Assembly: GCA_002504405.1 (NCBI GenBank) | Contig: DARO01000004.1 | Span: forward strand, 1-64,000 | From: Methanomassiliicoccaceae archaeon UBA71 | Lineage (GTDB): Archaea; Thermoplasmatota; Thermoplasmata; Methanomassiliicoccales; Methanomethylophilaceae | Reading direction: 5' to 3' | DNA length: 64,000 bases | Part shown: in pieces, positions 45,667 through 54,466 of the stretch | Numbering within the stretch: position 1 is the first letter of the stretch | Layout: the number at the start of each line of letters is the position of its first letter | Notes under the pieces: model-generated | What the model was told of the DNA's origin: nothing | Database searches by the model: none | The model's input: the letters and a program-made list of their open reading frames with translations, nothing else | Program-made: the position numbers and the translations under genes

Positions 45667-46512
45667 TCAGAGTGTGACAGGGGTCTGGTGGGCGGAGAGG
45701 CCGAGGTCCTCTGCGCTCATTCCCATTGCCAGTCCGTAGAGCTGGGACAGGTGCAGCACGGGGATGCTGTAACCGAGGTCCTTCTGGACGCTGTCGAACT
45801 GCAGGTGGCAGAACGGGCAGACGTCGATGATGTACTGGGCTCCGGACTCCTTCATGTTCTCGAGGTTGGTCTCGGTGAACTTCTTGGCGACGTCTCCGAA
45901 GGCGGCCTTCAGACCTCCTCCGGCACCGCAGCACAGCATCTTCTGCTTCCTGGGCATGCTCTTGGCACCGGTGGCCTCGACGAGCTCATCGAGAATGTGG
46001 GGGTTCTCGGGGTCGTCGACTCCCTTGATGTTGCTGGGCTTCAGGAAGTGGCATCCGTAGAAGGTTGCGACCTGGTAGTCCACGGGGTTGGTGACCTTCT
46101 CCTTGATCTTCTCGATTCCGACTTCCCTGTACAGGACCTCTGCGAAGTGGTAGACCTTTGTGGTCCCCTTGTACTCCATTCCGATCTCGGCGAGGATCTT
46201 GTTGACCTCTGCCAGGAGCTCGGGCTCGTGGGCCAGCTCGTACGCGGCGTCGAAGAGAGATCCGTAGCATCCGTTGCAGATGGTTACGATGGGGAGTCCC
46301 TCCTTCTCTGCGAGAGCGAGGTTCCTGGCGGCGGCGGCCAGCCAGGTCTTCTTGCTGAAAGCCCTGATGACTCCGGGGGCGGGGCAGCAGCTGGCATCGG
46401 CCAGGTCGACCAGCTCGATGCCGAGGGCGGCACAGACGTCCCTGGTGGATTTCTCGATTCCGGGGTACCTGAGGGGTGCGATGCATCCGAGGAAGAAAGC
46501 GTACTTTGCCAT
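45667..46512 (-). CDS. hdrB: Heterodisulfide reductase subunit B
   Basis: The 281-residue protein has the two CCG-domain cysteine clusters of HdrB: LGCIAPLR, SCCPAPG and CNGCYGS in the first, and YGCHF, LCCGAGGG and CPFCH in the second. These bind the non-cubane [4Fe-4S] clusters that reduce the CoM-S-S-CoB heterodisulfide. ATG at 46512 follows GGAGTGAG; the GTG nine bases upstream lies in that site. It is five bases after hdrC. HdrA is not in this window. Confidence 0.93.
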   Translation of the reverse strand: MAKYAFFLGCIAPLRYPGIEKSTRDVCAALGIELVDLADASCCPAPGVIRAFSKKTWLAAAARNLALAEKEGLPIVTICNGCYGSLFDAAYELAHEPELLAEVNKILAEIGMEYKGTTKVYHFAEVLYREVGIEKIKEKVTNPVDYQVATFYGCHFLKPSNIKGVDDPENPHILDELVEATGAKSMPRKQKMLCCGAGGGLKAAFGDVAKKFTETNLENMKESGAQYIIDVCPFCHLQFDSVQKDLGYSIPVLHLSQLYGLAMGMSAEDLGLSAHQTPVTL

Positions 46513-46517
46513 GATTC

Positions 46518-47015
46518 TCACTCCTTTGTGATCTTGTCGAATCCGGTCGCGGTCAGGATCTTGTCGAGGTCGGCCTTCGCGCTGGAGTTGGCGAGGACGG
46601 TGGGCGGCACCTCAGGCAGTCCGAGCTGCTTCCTGAGCTCGGAGATCTTGTCCTGGACGGGGACGGTGTGACCGTACTTGCTGAAGTTGGTGGCGGTTCC
46701 CTTGTGGTTGGCCTTGATGTGTCCCTCTGCGACGGCGATGTTCCTGAGGGCGATGACGATGTCAACGATGGGGACCTGGCGGGGGCACCTCTCGACGCAG
46801 GTGTAGCAGGTGCTGCACTCCCAGAGCTCATCGCTGTTGATGATTTCCTCCTTCATGCCGAGCTGAGCCATCCTCATGAGCTTCCTGACCCTGTATGAGG
46901 TCCTCCTGCCGGAGGGGCATCCAGCCGTGCAGGTTCCGCACTGGAAGCACATCTTGACTTCCTCGCCGCCTGCAGCGGCGATCTCTTTAGCGAAATCGGG
47001 GTTGGGCGTTACCAT
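46518..47015 (-). CDS. hdrC: Heterodisulfide reductase subunit C
   Basis: The 165-residue protein contains two [4Fe-4S] motifs, CFQCGTCTAGCPSGR and CSTCYTCVERCPR, which carry electrons between HdrA and HdrB. ATG at 47015 fits a TATA box at 47045-47054; the GTG at 47033 would be too close to it. It is the first gene of hdrCB. A near-palindrome related to the regulator's own operator lies upstream (47078-47093). Confidence 0.93.
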   Translation of the reverse strand: MVTPNPDFAKEIAAAGGEEVKMCFQCGTCTAGCPSGRRTSYRVRKLMRMAQLGMKEEIINSDELWECSTCYTCVERCPRQVPIVDIVIALRNIAVAEGHIKANHKGTATNFSKYGHTVPVQDKISELRKQLGLPEVPPTVLANSSAKADLDKILTATGFDKITKE

Positions 47016-47044
47016 AGTTATCGGGTTGAGCACCGCCCTGTTCG

Positions 47045-47054
47045 TATATAATAT
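47045..47054 (-). promoter_or_regulatory. TATA box of hdrCB
   Basis: ATATTATATA on the minus strand, 30-39 bases before the hdrC ATG. Confidence 0.6.
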
Positions 47055-47077
47055 GAACAGTCATGGATGCACGGCTG

Positions 47078-47093
47078 TTACCCTATGGGATAA
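47078..47093 (-). promoter_or_regulatory. Putative operator upstream of hdrCB
   Basis: TTACCCTATGGGATAA is an inverted repeat with one mismatch. It follows the same TTAnCC-N4-GGATAA design as the perfect palindrome at 47918-47933. It lies just upstream of the hdrC TATA box. Confidence 0.5.
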
Positions 47094-47103
47094 TACAATC
47101 TCC

Positions 47104-47904
47104 TCAGATGTTCCTGGACGACAGCGCCTTGATCATCCTGGACACGTTGCGCGACTCCTTCCTGTATATTGCTGTTATCGCATGGCGCAGCATCCTGGGA
47201 TCGACGGCCGACTTGAGCCTCAGGTTCCTCCTCGTCAGAAGGAACTCGTCGATGAAGAAGCTCTTCTTGGACCCGAGGAGCTCCGGGAGGGAGAATGTCT
47301 CCGAGTCTATCGTGTACTCCCTGTCCTCAGAGTCCAGGTACATGAAGGCCACCCTCTGGGCACCGTACTTGTAGCGGATGAAGGACGGGCCGTTGTCCAC
47401 CATGACCATGCCCATGTAGCCTATCTCCTCCATCTGGAACTCCTCGGCATCGAAAAGATACAGGGGGTCGTCGATGATCGCCAGGTCCGCGCGGTCCTCC
47501 CTCATCATCCTGATGTTGTACTCGTCGTCGGACACGACGACGGATGCTCCGGCGATCTTGAGGGAGGATATCACGGACATCGTCAGGTCCTCGGTGACGG
47601 GGCTGCAGCACACCGTGAACCCGCGGTCTGTCTCGCAGCGATGGCCCATGGACCTCGCGAGCGATGCGACCCTCTCGCCCTCCTCGGTCAGGATGGAGCC
47701 CGAGGGGGACGTCGTCACAACCGGGGCGCCGACGGCCTCCTCCATGGAATGGATGTACTTGTGCAGGACCGGCACGGATATGCCCAGACGCTTGGCGGCG
47801 GCGGTCTGGCTCCCCGCATCCTGAACCGCCAGAAGCGCTTCCAGCTGCCTCGTGGTGACCGTCTTCCCGTTAATCACCTGTGAGTTCTGCACGGATATGT
47901 CCAT
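47104..47904 (-). CDS. LysR/ModE-type transcriptional regulator
   Basis: The 266-residue protein starts with a winged HTH (RQLEALLAVQDAGSQTAAAKRLGISVPVL and HSMEEAVGAPVV, split here) like the LysR and ModE DNA-binding domains. A region resembling a periplasmic-type ligand-binding domain follows (VISSLKIAGASVVVSDDEYN). Start MDISVQNS at 47904 fits the HTH position; the upstream frame extension is not credible. A perfect 16-bp palindrome lies 14 bases before the start, suggesting autoregulation. A similar site precedes hdrC downstream, suggesting that it also controls heterodisulfide reductase, possibly in response to an oxyanion or other small ligand. Confidence 0.75.
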   Translation of the reverse strand: MDISVQNSQVINGKTVTTRQLEALLAVQDAGSQTAAAKRLGISVPVLHKYIHSMEEAVGAPVVTTSPSGSILTEEGERVASLARSMGHRCETDRGFTVCCSPVTEDLTMSVISSLKIAGASVVVSDDEYNIRMMREDRADLAIIDDPLYLFDAEEFQMEEIGYMGMVMVDNGPSFIRYKYGAQRVAFMYLDSEDREYTIDSETFSLPELLGSKKSFFIDEFLLTRRNLRLKSAVDPRMLRHAITAIYRKESRNVSRMIKALSSRNI

Positions 47905-47917
47905 GGATGCCGGAGTG

Positions 47918-47933
47918 TTATCCGTACGGATAA
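47918..47933 (-). promoter_or_regulatory. Perfect 16-bp palindrome upstream of the LysR/ModE-type gene
   Basis: TTATCCGTACGGATAA equals its own reverse complement and lies 14 bases before the regulator ATG, where a dimeric repressor would block initiation. Confidence 0.65.
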
Positions 47934-48291
47934 TGCTTGCGCGCTCATTGCACCCTTCCTGACTCGCGACCTCGGAGTATCCATATACAACGGAGCCTAC
48001 GACACCGTCATCGAAGCCATCCGCGACGCCAGCAAAGAATACTTCTGATGTCCCTGTGCTTCTCCAGCATGGGGGTACACGGTGGTCACCCCAGCCATGG
48101 CCAATTCGCGAGGCATCCCCTGATTCCAGGTACCTTCCCACAAACTCACTTCCAACCATCTTCATAGGAGTGGCTGACCTGCTTTTGGGACCATTGCAGG
48201 CAGACGCCTCTGATTCCGCACCACGCGCGACATCGAGGCATGACCGGCCATCATGAGAAAACGATTAAACCACGTACAGGATGCCCCGGGC
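47934..48291. other. Gap with a possible gene tail on the plus strand
   Basis: A plus-strand frame ending TGA near 48051 encodes DLGVSIYNGAYDTVIEAIRD and a short rest, which looks like a genuine protein C-terminus but is too short to identify. The remainder to the protease start shows nothing I can support. Confidence 0.3.
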
Positions 48292-48801
48292 ATGAACAGC
48301 GTTCACAGGGATGCGAGCACCGTGGTCGTCGGACTCGGCAGCCCCATCATGTGCGACGACGCGGTGGGGCTGAGGGTGTCCCAGCTCATCGAGTCGATGC
48401 ACCTGGACGACATAGACTGCTGCCAGGAGGCTGTCGGCGGCCTGGACATCCTCCCCGTCATCCACGGTTACAGATATGCGGTCATAGTGGACGCCATACA
48501 GACCGGCCAGTACGCCCCCGGTACGGTCATGCTCTTCACGGAGAGGGACTTCGACGAGGCGGTGGCTCACGCCTCAAGCCACGATGTCAACCTGCCCACG
48601 GCACTGAAGATAGGGCGCCAGATGGATCCGGCGCTCATGCCCGAGGAGGTCAGGTTCGTGGCGATCGAGGTGCAGGACATAAAGACCGTCACGGAGACCA
48701 TGACCCCTGAACTGGAGGCGGCGGTAAGACCGGCCGGGGACGCCGTCCTCCATGTGATCTCGGAGCTCAGAAAGCGAGGTTGCGGGAATCGTACTTCTTG
48801 A
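48292..48801 (+). CDS. Hydrogenase maturation endopeptidase family protein
   Basis: The 169-residue protein has the HyaD/HycI fold signature VVVGLGSPIMCDDAVGLRV and the later DAIQTGQYAPGTV. These proteases cut the C-terminal tail of NiFe hydrogenase large subunits, and the first acidic residue of the conserved motif helps bind nickel. Here GSP replaces the usual GNP/GNE. F420-reducing or Mvh-type hydrogenases are expected targets. ATG at 48292 with AGGATG 8 bases upstream is favoured; 48253 is the alternative. The 3' end overlaps the convergent M16 peptidase gene by 35 bases. Confidence 0.8.
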   Translation: MNSVHRDASTVVVGLGSPIMCDDAVGLRVSQLIESMHLDDIDCCQEAVGGLDILPVIHGYRYAVIVDAIQTGQYAPGTVMLFTERDFDEAVAHASSHDVNLPTALKIGRQMDPALMPEEVRFVAIEVQDIKTVTETMTPELEAAVRPAGDAVLHVISELRKRGCGNRTS

Positions 48802-50041
48802 TGTCCCTGCTCCCCTTGCCCAGGACCACGGTGTTGAGGCGGTCCGCCCTCAGGATGTCCCCTGCGACCCTCATGACGTCCTCCTCCGTCACGGCATCGA
48901 TGCGCGCTAGCCTCTGCTCCAGGGTCTCTGCGGATCCGTTGAGGGCATGGTTTATACCCAGCCTGTAGAGGCGGTGCTCTGTGGATTCCATGCTGCGGAC
49001 GTTCGCCCCCTTGACGAGCCTCTTTGCCCTTGCCAGCTCCCCATCCTCGAGACCTTTCTCGAGAAGACCGGAGAGGACCGATGCGACTGTCTCCATGGCC
49101 TCGACGACGTTCGTTTCCGTGCAGGACATGTACGCCGCCAGAGAGCTGGCGTCGCTGCACTGGGACACGGTCGTGTAGATCGAGTACACCAGCGCCTTCT
49201 TCTCCCTCACGTTCTGGAACAGCCTCGAGCTGGTTCCGGATCCGAGAACAGCACTTAGCATCGACACGGCCATACGGTCGGGATGTGACGCCCCGTAGGC
49301 GGGGAATCCCATCGCTATGTGGTAGTGCTCCGCATCCCCCTTCACGAACCTGTACTCCTGGACGGGAGTCTGCGGGGGCTGGCGCTGGTTCCTGGAGCCG
49401 CCGGCCATGCCGTCGAAGGTCTCCTCTGCCCAGGCGACTGTGCTGTCCAGATCCACCGAGCCCGCGGCATATACGGCGAGGTTGGGTATCCTGTACTTCT
49501 CCTCGTAGTACGCTCTGAGGTCCCCCGATGTCAGTCCGGCGACCACCTTCTCGTCACCACCCTCGTCCTGGGAGAGGGGGTGGCCCCTCCAGAGGGTGGT
49601 CTCGAACAGGTCGTGGATGTAGCTGTCCGGCTCGTTGCGGATCATGCTGAGCTCCTGGAGGACGATCTTCTTCTCCAGCTCGGTGTCCTCGTCGTTGATC
49701 TTGGGATGGGCCACTATATCCCCCACCATATCCATGGCTACGTCCGCTGTCTCCTCTATCGTGATGCCGTAGAACGCGGTCATCTCCCTGCCCGTGAAGG
49801 CGTTGAGCTCCCCTCCTGCGCCCTCCATTATCTTCGCCATCTCGTAGGAGTCCCGGGTCTCCGTCTCCCTGAAGACGGTGTGCTCCAGCAGATGGGAGAG
49901 GCCGAATATCCCCGGATGCTCGTCCCTGGATCCTGTTGCGACGCCGACCATGAAGCCTGCGCTCTGACTGCCCGGGATGCACTCCACTACGACGGGTATC
50001 CCGCCGGATGTGGCCGAAGATGCTATGCTGTGACCGCTCAT
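48767..50041 (-). CDS. M16-family zinc metallopeptidase
   Basis: The 424-residue protein has the inverted zinc motif HLLEH in GLSHLLEHTVFRE near residue 50, with the expected downstream Glu in the LNAFTGREMTAF region. This is a pitrilysin-type half-size peptidase. The second, inactive half typical of M16 is also present (HIAMGFPAYGASHPDRMA). The start shares a divergent promoter region with the PAC2 gene. The role in archaea is unknown. Confidence 0.88.
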   Translation of the reverse strand: MSGHSIASSATSGGIPVVVECIPGSQSAGFMVGVATGSRDEHPGIFGLSHLLEHTVFRETETRDSYEMAKIMEGAGGELNAFTGREMTAFYGITIEETADVAMDMVGDIVAHPKINDEDTELEKKIVLQELSMIRNEPDSYIHDLFETTLWRGHPLSQDEGGDEKVVAGLTSGDLRAYYEEKYRIPNLAVYAAGSVDLDSTVAWAEETFDGMAGGSRNQRQPPQTPVQEYRFVKGDAEHYHIAMGFPAYGASHPDRMAVSMLSAVLGSGTSSRLFQNVREKKALVYSIYTTVSQCSDASSLAAYMSCTETNVVEAMETVASVLSGLLEKGLEDGELARAKRLVKGANVRSMESTEHRLYRLGINHALNGSAETLEQRLARIDAVTEEDVMRVAGDILRADRLNTVVLGKGSRDIKKYDSRNLAF

Positions 50042-50092
50042 GCGCCTCCGTAACGGGGCACCAATTAATACCCTTCGTGCGATTACCCAGGC

Positions 50093-50815
50093 ATGGCCAT
50101 GAAGACGATAAGGTACTCCGACCCGGGACTGGAGGACCCTGTGGCGATAGTCGGGTTCCCGAGCGTGGGGCTCGTCAGCTCGATCGCGGCCAACTACTAT
50201 GTGGGCCAGTTCGACCTGGAGGCGTTCGCCGGGATGTCGTCACCCCAGATGCCGCCATACTGTCTGATTCACAACGGCAAGGCCTACCCCCCGGTGAGAT
50301 TCTACGGGAAGAAGCACACCACCAAGACGGGTAGGGACGCCGTCATCTGCCTTTCGGAGTATGCTCCCAAGGCCGAGGACTGCTACGAGCTGGCACAGTC
50401 CGTGCTGTCCTTCCTGAAGTACAACGGCTGCAGGGACGTCATATGCTTAGAGGGCATACCCCGGAGCAGCGACGAGGACGTTCCCGTGGTGTTCACCTCC
50501 GGGACGGGCGCATCCAAGATGGCCAAGAAATCCAAGCTTACCGTGATGGAGGGGGGAATGGTCAGAGGTGTCACGGGGGTGATGCTGTACGAGGCCGCAT
50601 CCTACGGCATGGACGTGACAGCGATTATGGCCCCCGCGGCAGCCAACCTCCCCGATCCCGGATCCGCCGCCGCGATAATGCCGGTCATATCTTCGATGGT
50701 CCCTGGGATGAGGGTGAGCACCAAACCGCTCATGGCCGAAGCCGACGAGATACGCAGGCGCATGGAGGAGCAGGAGACCGCCGAGGAAGAGAGGGCATCG
50801 CCGTTCTACGGCTGA
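50093..50815 (+). CDS. PAC2-family protein (proteasome assembly chaperone-like)
   Basis: The 240-residue protein begins with the PAC2 block EDPVAIVGFPSVGLVSSIAA and continues with LEGIPRS and VRGVTGVMLYEAASYGMDVT. Family members in eukaryotes assemble the 20S proteasome; archaeal homologues are conserved but not well characterised. The C-terminal helix is charged (RRRMEEQETAEEE). A TATA-like AATTAATACC lies about 25 bases before the ATG. Confidence 0.85.
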   Translation: MAMKTIRYSDPGLEDPVAIVGFPSVGLVSSIAANYYVGQFDLEAFAGMSSPQMPPYCLIHNGKAYPPVRFYGKKHTTKTGRDAVICLSEYAPKAEDCYELAQSVLSFLKYNGCRDVICLEGIPRSSDEDVPVVFTSGTGASKMAKKSKLTVMEGGMVRGVTGVMLYEAASYGMDVTAIMAPAAANLPDPGSAAAIMPVISSMVPGMRVSTKPLMAEADEIRRRMEEQETAEEERASPFYG

Positions 50816-50846
50816 TGTTTTTATCCTAGATTGGGATGCGGAGGGC

Positions 50847-51320
50847 ATGGAACTTGTGCCCTCCAAATTCTTCATTACCCGCAGTTCGGCGGTCAGCAGC
50901 GTTTCGGACCTCAACGCTTTCGATAAGGCGCTGATAAACGCCGGGATCGGCGAGCAGAACCTAGTCTCGGTGTCCTCCGTGATCCCCAAGGGCGCGGAGC
51001 GCGTGGAGAGGCCCGAGATGCCCATGGGCGCAGTCACCCATTGCGTACTCGCGCAGATGAGGGGGACGGAGGGGGAGACCATCGCTGCGGGAATCGCGTA
51101 CGCCTACAGGAAGGATGGGAAGGGAGGATACGTCGCCGAGGGCCACATCCACGGCTCCGCCGAATCTCTCAGGAGAATCCTGACCTGGAAGATGGACGAG
51201 ATGGCCGAGATCAGGGGCGTGGAGTTCGACGAGATCCAGTTCGAGGCCGAGGAGCTGGAGATCCCGCTCGACAACTACGGATGCTGCGTGGCGGCCCTGG
51301 TTTTCACGGAGTACCGCTGA
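50847..51320 (+). CDS. pdaD: Pyruvoyl-dependent arginine decarboxylase
   Basis: The 157-residue proenzyme has the autocleavage site NLVSVSSVIPKGAE; the second Ser of SS becomes the pyruvoyl group. Conserved GAVTHCVLAQMRG and the GIAYAYRK region follow. It decarboxylates arginine to agmatine for polyamine synthesis and for agmatidine in tRNA-Ile2. GGAGG precedes the ATG. The stop overlaps the next gene's start (TGATG). Confidence 0.93.
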   Translation: MELVPSKFFITRSSAVSSVSDLNAFDKALINAGIGEQNLVSVSSVIPKGAERVERPEMPMGAVTHCVLAQMRGTEGETIAAGIAYAYRKDGKGGYVAEGHIHGSAESLRRILTWKMDEMAEIRGVEFDEIQFEAEELEIPLDNYGCCVAALVFTEYR

Positions 51321-51754
51321 TGTACGGCCTGGCGCAATGCAGGGTTTGCGGGAAGCCACGCGTGGTGGACCTGTCCAAATCATCGTCCGCCTGTCCCTAC
51401 TGCAGCGCCGAGGAAGACACGTCCAAACTTCCGGTATTCTTCAGATCCCCGGACCAGTCCGCCGTCAGAGAGGCCCTGTCCCAGGCAACCGGGTTCACAC
51501 CTCCTGACCTCGCCGCCAAGAAGAAGCGCATAGAGCAGGCCGACCCCTACTCGACGATGGTCTACAGATACGAGCACGCGTCCGACCTGGAGGAGAAGAT
51601 GGAGATCCTGGCGGAGGGGCTCACCCGCATCAAGGGGACGTTCACCCTCGACGATGTGAGGGAGATCGCCGGGGACAGAGCCGAGAAGATGGTCTCCGCC
51701 ATGCTCGACCGCTGCCTCATTTCCGAGGTCAGGATCGGAATCTACAAGGGATGA
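51320..51754 (+). CDS. Zinc-ribbon protein with winged-helix-like tail
   Basis: The 144-residue protein has an N-terminal zinc ribbon, CRVCGKPRVVD with CPYCSAEE, and a helical C-terminal half (LEEKMEILAEGLTRIKGTFT, EKMVSAMLDRCLISEVRIG) that could be a winged helix. It is coupled to pdaD by a TGATG overlap. Similar small archaeal proteins are uncharacterised; a nucleic-acid-binding role is plausible. Confidence 0.7.
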   Translation: MYGLAQCRVCGKPRVVDLSKSSSACPYCSAEEDTSKLPVFFRSPDQSAVREALSQATGFTPPDLAAKKKRIEQADPYSTMVYRYEHASDLEEKMEILAEGLTRIKGTFTLDDVREIAGDRAEKMVSAMLDRCLISEVRIGIYKG

Positions 51755-51755
51755 C

Positions 51756-52466
51756 TCAGCGAGGCAGATCGTCGCGCTTCCTGCCCTCCATCTTGAGGAC
51801 CTCCCTGATTATCTGGGGAAGGCGGATGTACATCACCCTGTAGAAGTAGATGGCGCTGATCACCATCATTACTGCCAGGATGACGTAGTAGAGCGCTCCG
51901 CCGCCGACGCTTATCACAGCATACAGGAGCATGTTGTAGACGATGACTGGGATCATGCTCTGGAGCGCGAACTCCATGACCCTGTGCCTGGCTATCCCCT
52001 CGCCCACCGTGGTCCCGGCCGCGCCTAGCGCGAACGTCATGGACACCGATACTACGAGGAGGAACGCGATGGAGGCCACATCGTAGCTGTCCACCACACC
52101 CAAGGACATGAAGCATAGCCCTGTGGAGTATCCGCTGGACATTCCGAGACCGAGACCGTATCCGTAGAACACCGAGTCCGACTTGCCCCTGAACCTGCGC
52201 AGGTTCATGACGACGACGGTCACCATGACCTCCAACAACCCCACAAGGATCATCAGTATCACGTTGGACAACAGGCCCATCACCCAAGTGACGACCACTA
52301 GCACTGCCCCCGCGACCATCCCTACTACGAACAGCATGAAGAACGTGGGGTCGCTGAAGAAGGGCTGCTCGACCTTCGGGTAAGTGTAGTCCCTGACAAC
52401 TATGTACATGAACGCCAGAGCCGGTCCTATTCCCAGGACCATCGCGAGGGCCAAAACCCAATCCAT
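51756..52466 (-). CDS. Polytopic membrane protein of unknown function
   Basis: The 236-residue protein has six to seven predicted membrane helices and ends in a short basic cytoplasmic tail (MEGRKRDDLPR). A glycine-rich helix pair (FYGYGLGLGMSSGYSTGLCF) is notable. No family is recognised. It follows the PAPS-reductase-like gene by 14 bases on the same strand, so they may be co-transcribed. Its 3' end is one base from the convergent zinc-ribbon gene. Confidence 0.7.
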   Translation of the reverse strand: MDWVLALAMVLGIGPALAFMYIVVRDYTYPKVEQPFFSDPTFFMLFVVGMVAGAVLVVVTWVMGLLSNVILMILVGLLEVMVTVVVMNLRRFRGKSDSVFYGYGLGLGMSSGYSTGLCFMSLGVVDSYDVASIAFLLVVSVSMTFALGAAGTTVGEGIARHRVMEFALQSMIPVIVYNMLLYAVISVGGGALYYVILAVMMVISAIYFYRVMYIRLPQIIREVLKMEGRKRDDLPR

Positions 52467-52480
52467 GGTGGAAGGAAGGT

Positions 52481-54415
52481 TCAGGGGTTCTTAAGCTTGC
52501 TGGGAACGTCCACGGGATTGCCGCCCATCAGCTTGTCGTAGTAGTGCACGACCATGCAAGACCTCTCGCACCTCCCGCAGGAGTTGCACCTGCCCGGATC
52601 CACCCTCATCCCGCCGGCTATGGTTATCGCATGGCGCGGGCAGCCCTTCTCGCATATGCCGCATTGGGTGCACATCTGGGCCCTAAGGAGGGCCTTCACG
52701 GACCTCTCGAATATCGACCTGGCATTCCTCTCGTCTGGCGCGTTGACCGAAACCTGCCCGCCCCCGAACAGCCTCGCCCTGCCAACCGGGAGCCTGAGCA
52801 GCGCTATCTCGTACTCGGGAGAGTACTTGACGTCGCCAACGGTGCGCAGCGCATCCTCCACATAGGAGAAGTCCCTGGATCTGGGCACCGAGACCACGGC
52901 CTCCATCGAGTAGCCCCCCGCGGCGCACGGGGACGCCCCCTTCAGCATCCTGATGGCGAGCCCCGGCTCCGCCTTCGGCCTCAGGTCAACGCCTTCCTCC
53001 TCTGCGATCTGCACCATCTTTGGTGGCAGGACCTTCCACCTCCAGAACCCCATGTCCACGTACTCCTCGGGGAGCCCGCGGGACTCGGCGTATCTGCGCA
53101 GGTAGCCCTCCCACTCCGAGTAGAGCTCCGGATGTATCCTCCCGGTGTTCCTCCACTCGCTCGAAAGACACGACGGGCAGAGGTAGCATCCGATCCTCTC
53201 GAAGTCCCTGTCGTACAGCGGGTTGTACTCCAGGTCATGGGACAGGATGTAGAGCCATACCTCTGCGGCGCTCCACGACCTTATCGGGTTCAGGTTGATC
53301 TGGTTGGGCACGAAGGGGTTCCGGGTGACGAACCCGATCCCCGAGCGGGCATACGACTCCAGCCACCTGTTGCCCTCCACCGTGATGGTCCCCCGGGGGA
53401 ACTCCGAGTCTATCAGATCGGTTATCGGACCCAGCTTGCAGACTTTGCAGCACCACCTGAAGTCCTTGGCCGGCGGGCCGAACGCATCCACGTTGTCCTT
53501 GAAGCCGCTGCCGCCTCTGGCTATGTGCAGCCTGTTGCCATGCTCGAGGGCGAATGCCTTCACGTACCTTACCGTCTCCGGGAACTCGAGCCCTGTGTCG
53601 ATGTACATCAGGTCCGGCTTGCCGACAGCCTCCGTTGCCAGACCGTACGCCGCAAGGGAGTCCTTCCCTCCGGAGAATGACACCGTCACGGGAAGCCCGC
53701 CCGGGTTCTTCTCCGACATGAAGGCCCTTATCTCCCTGACCGCCTTGCGCTGGATCCTCCTCACATGGTCGCGGTTGGCGTCCGTGAACGTGCGGAGGTC
53801 CGATTCGACGATGGGCGGGAGATCCGCAGGAGCGTTCAGGTCGCGTATCTTCACCGCGCGCTCGGCACCCCCCATCTCCTGACTGTCGCACAGCGCTACG
53901 CCAGGACCTACCTTCTGACCCTTCCTCAGGATGAGCGGGTCGCCCTTGGAGAACGGGCCCTTCACATCCGTGATGTTGGCACCGGGCACTATCTTGCCCT
54001 TCAGGTGGCCAGACATCCCGCCGAAGGCCACGACGTTCTTGACGGCGGACGATGCGAAAAGATCCGCTCCGGGCTGCCTTATCTCAAGGACCATGCGGTC
54101 GAGGCGCATATCGAACCTGGCGACCCCCAGCACGCGCCCGCCGGCGATGATCTCATCCGTGCGGTCCTCCCCCGGGACCTTGTTGAGGAACATCATCCTT
54201 CCGCGCAGCGGAGCGTCGGTTCCGAAGGCCTCCCTGAACAGGGACAGGATCATGTCCACGCTGTCGCCCATGCACGGGCGTATGTCGCCGGGGCTGTTGA
54301 TCCTGAATCCCCTGCCCTCGGATCCGCACATAGAGCAGGCGTCCCCCAGCACGAGGGTCCCGCATCCGTCGCACCATCTGCAGTCCTCCTTGCCGTGGGC
54401 TATGTTCCTCGCCAT
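52481..54415 (-). CDS. PAPS reductase-like protein with zinc ribbon, PUA-like and ferredoxin domains
   Basis: The 644-residue protein combines four parts. An N-terminal zinc ribbon (CDGCG...CSMCG) comes first. A PUA-like domain follows at about residues 60-200 (GPFSKGDPLILRKGQKVGPG). A PP-loop adenine hydrolase-like domain comes next (TVSFSGGKDSLAAYGL), with cysteines CCKVCKLGP and CYLCPSCLSS. A C-terminal 2[4Fe-4S] ferredoxin ends the protein (CTQCGICEKGCPRH, CNSCGRCERSC). Methanogens have such proteins without a proven function; PUA plus PP-loop suggests RNA thiolation or sulfur transfer rather than sulfate reduction. Start at 54415 leaves a divergent promoter with the M50 gene; longer frame extensions overlap that gene and are rejected. 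Confidence 0.85.
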   Translation of the reverse strand: MARNIAHGKEDCRWCDGCGTLVLGDACSMCGSEGRGFRINSPGDIRPCMGDSVDMILSLFREAFGTDAPLRGRMMFLNKVPGEDRTDEIIAGGRVLGVARFDMRLDRMVLEIRQPGADLFASSAVKNVVAFGGMSGHLKGKIVPGANITDVKGPFSKGDPLILRKGQKVGPGVALCDSQEMGGAERAVKIRDLNAPADLPPIVESDLRTFTDANRDHVRRIQRKAVREIRAFMSEKNPGGLPVTVSFSGGKDSLAAYGLATEAVGKPDLMYIDTGLEFPETVRYVKAFALEHGNRLHIARGGSGFKDNVDAFGPPAKDFRWCCKVCKLGPITDLIDSEFPRGTITVEGNRWLESYARSGIGFVTRNPFVPNQINLNPIRSWSAAEVWLYILSHDLEYNPLYDRDFERIGCYLCPSCLSSEWRNTGRIHPELYSEWEGYLRRYAESRGLPEEYVDMGFWRWKVLPPKMVQIAEEEGVDLRPKAEPGLAIRMLKGASPCAAGGYSMEAVVSVPRSRDFSYVEDALRTVGDVKYSPEYEIALLRLPVGRARLFGGGQVSVNAPDERNARSIFERSVKALLRAQMCTQCGICEKGCPRHAITIAGGMRVDPGRCNSCGRCERSCMVVHYYDKLMGGNPVDVPSKLKNP

Positions 54416-54466
54416 GCCGAAGCATCCTGCTTCATATTTATTAAGGGTGAGCCTGTACACCGGCGC

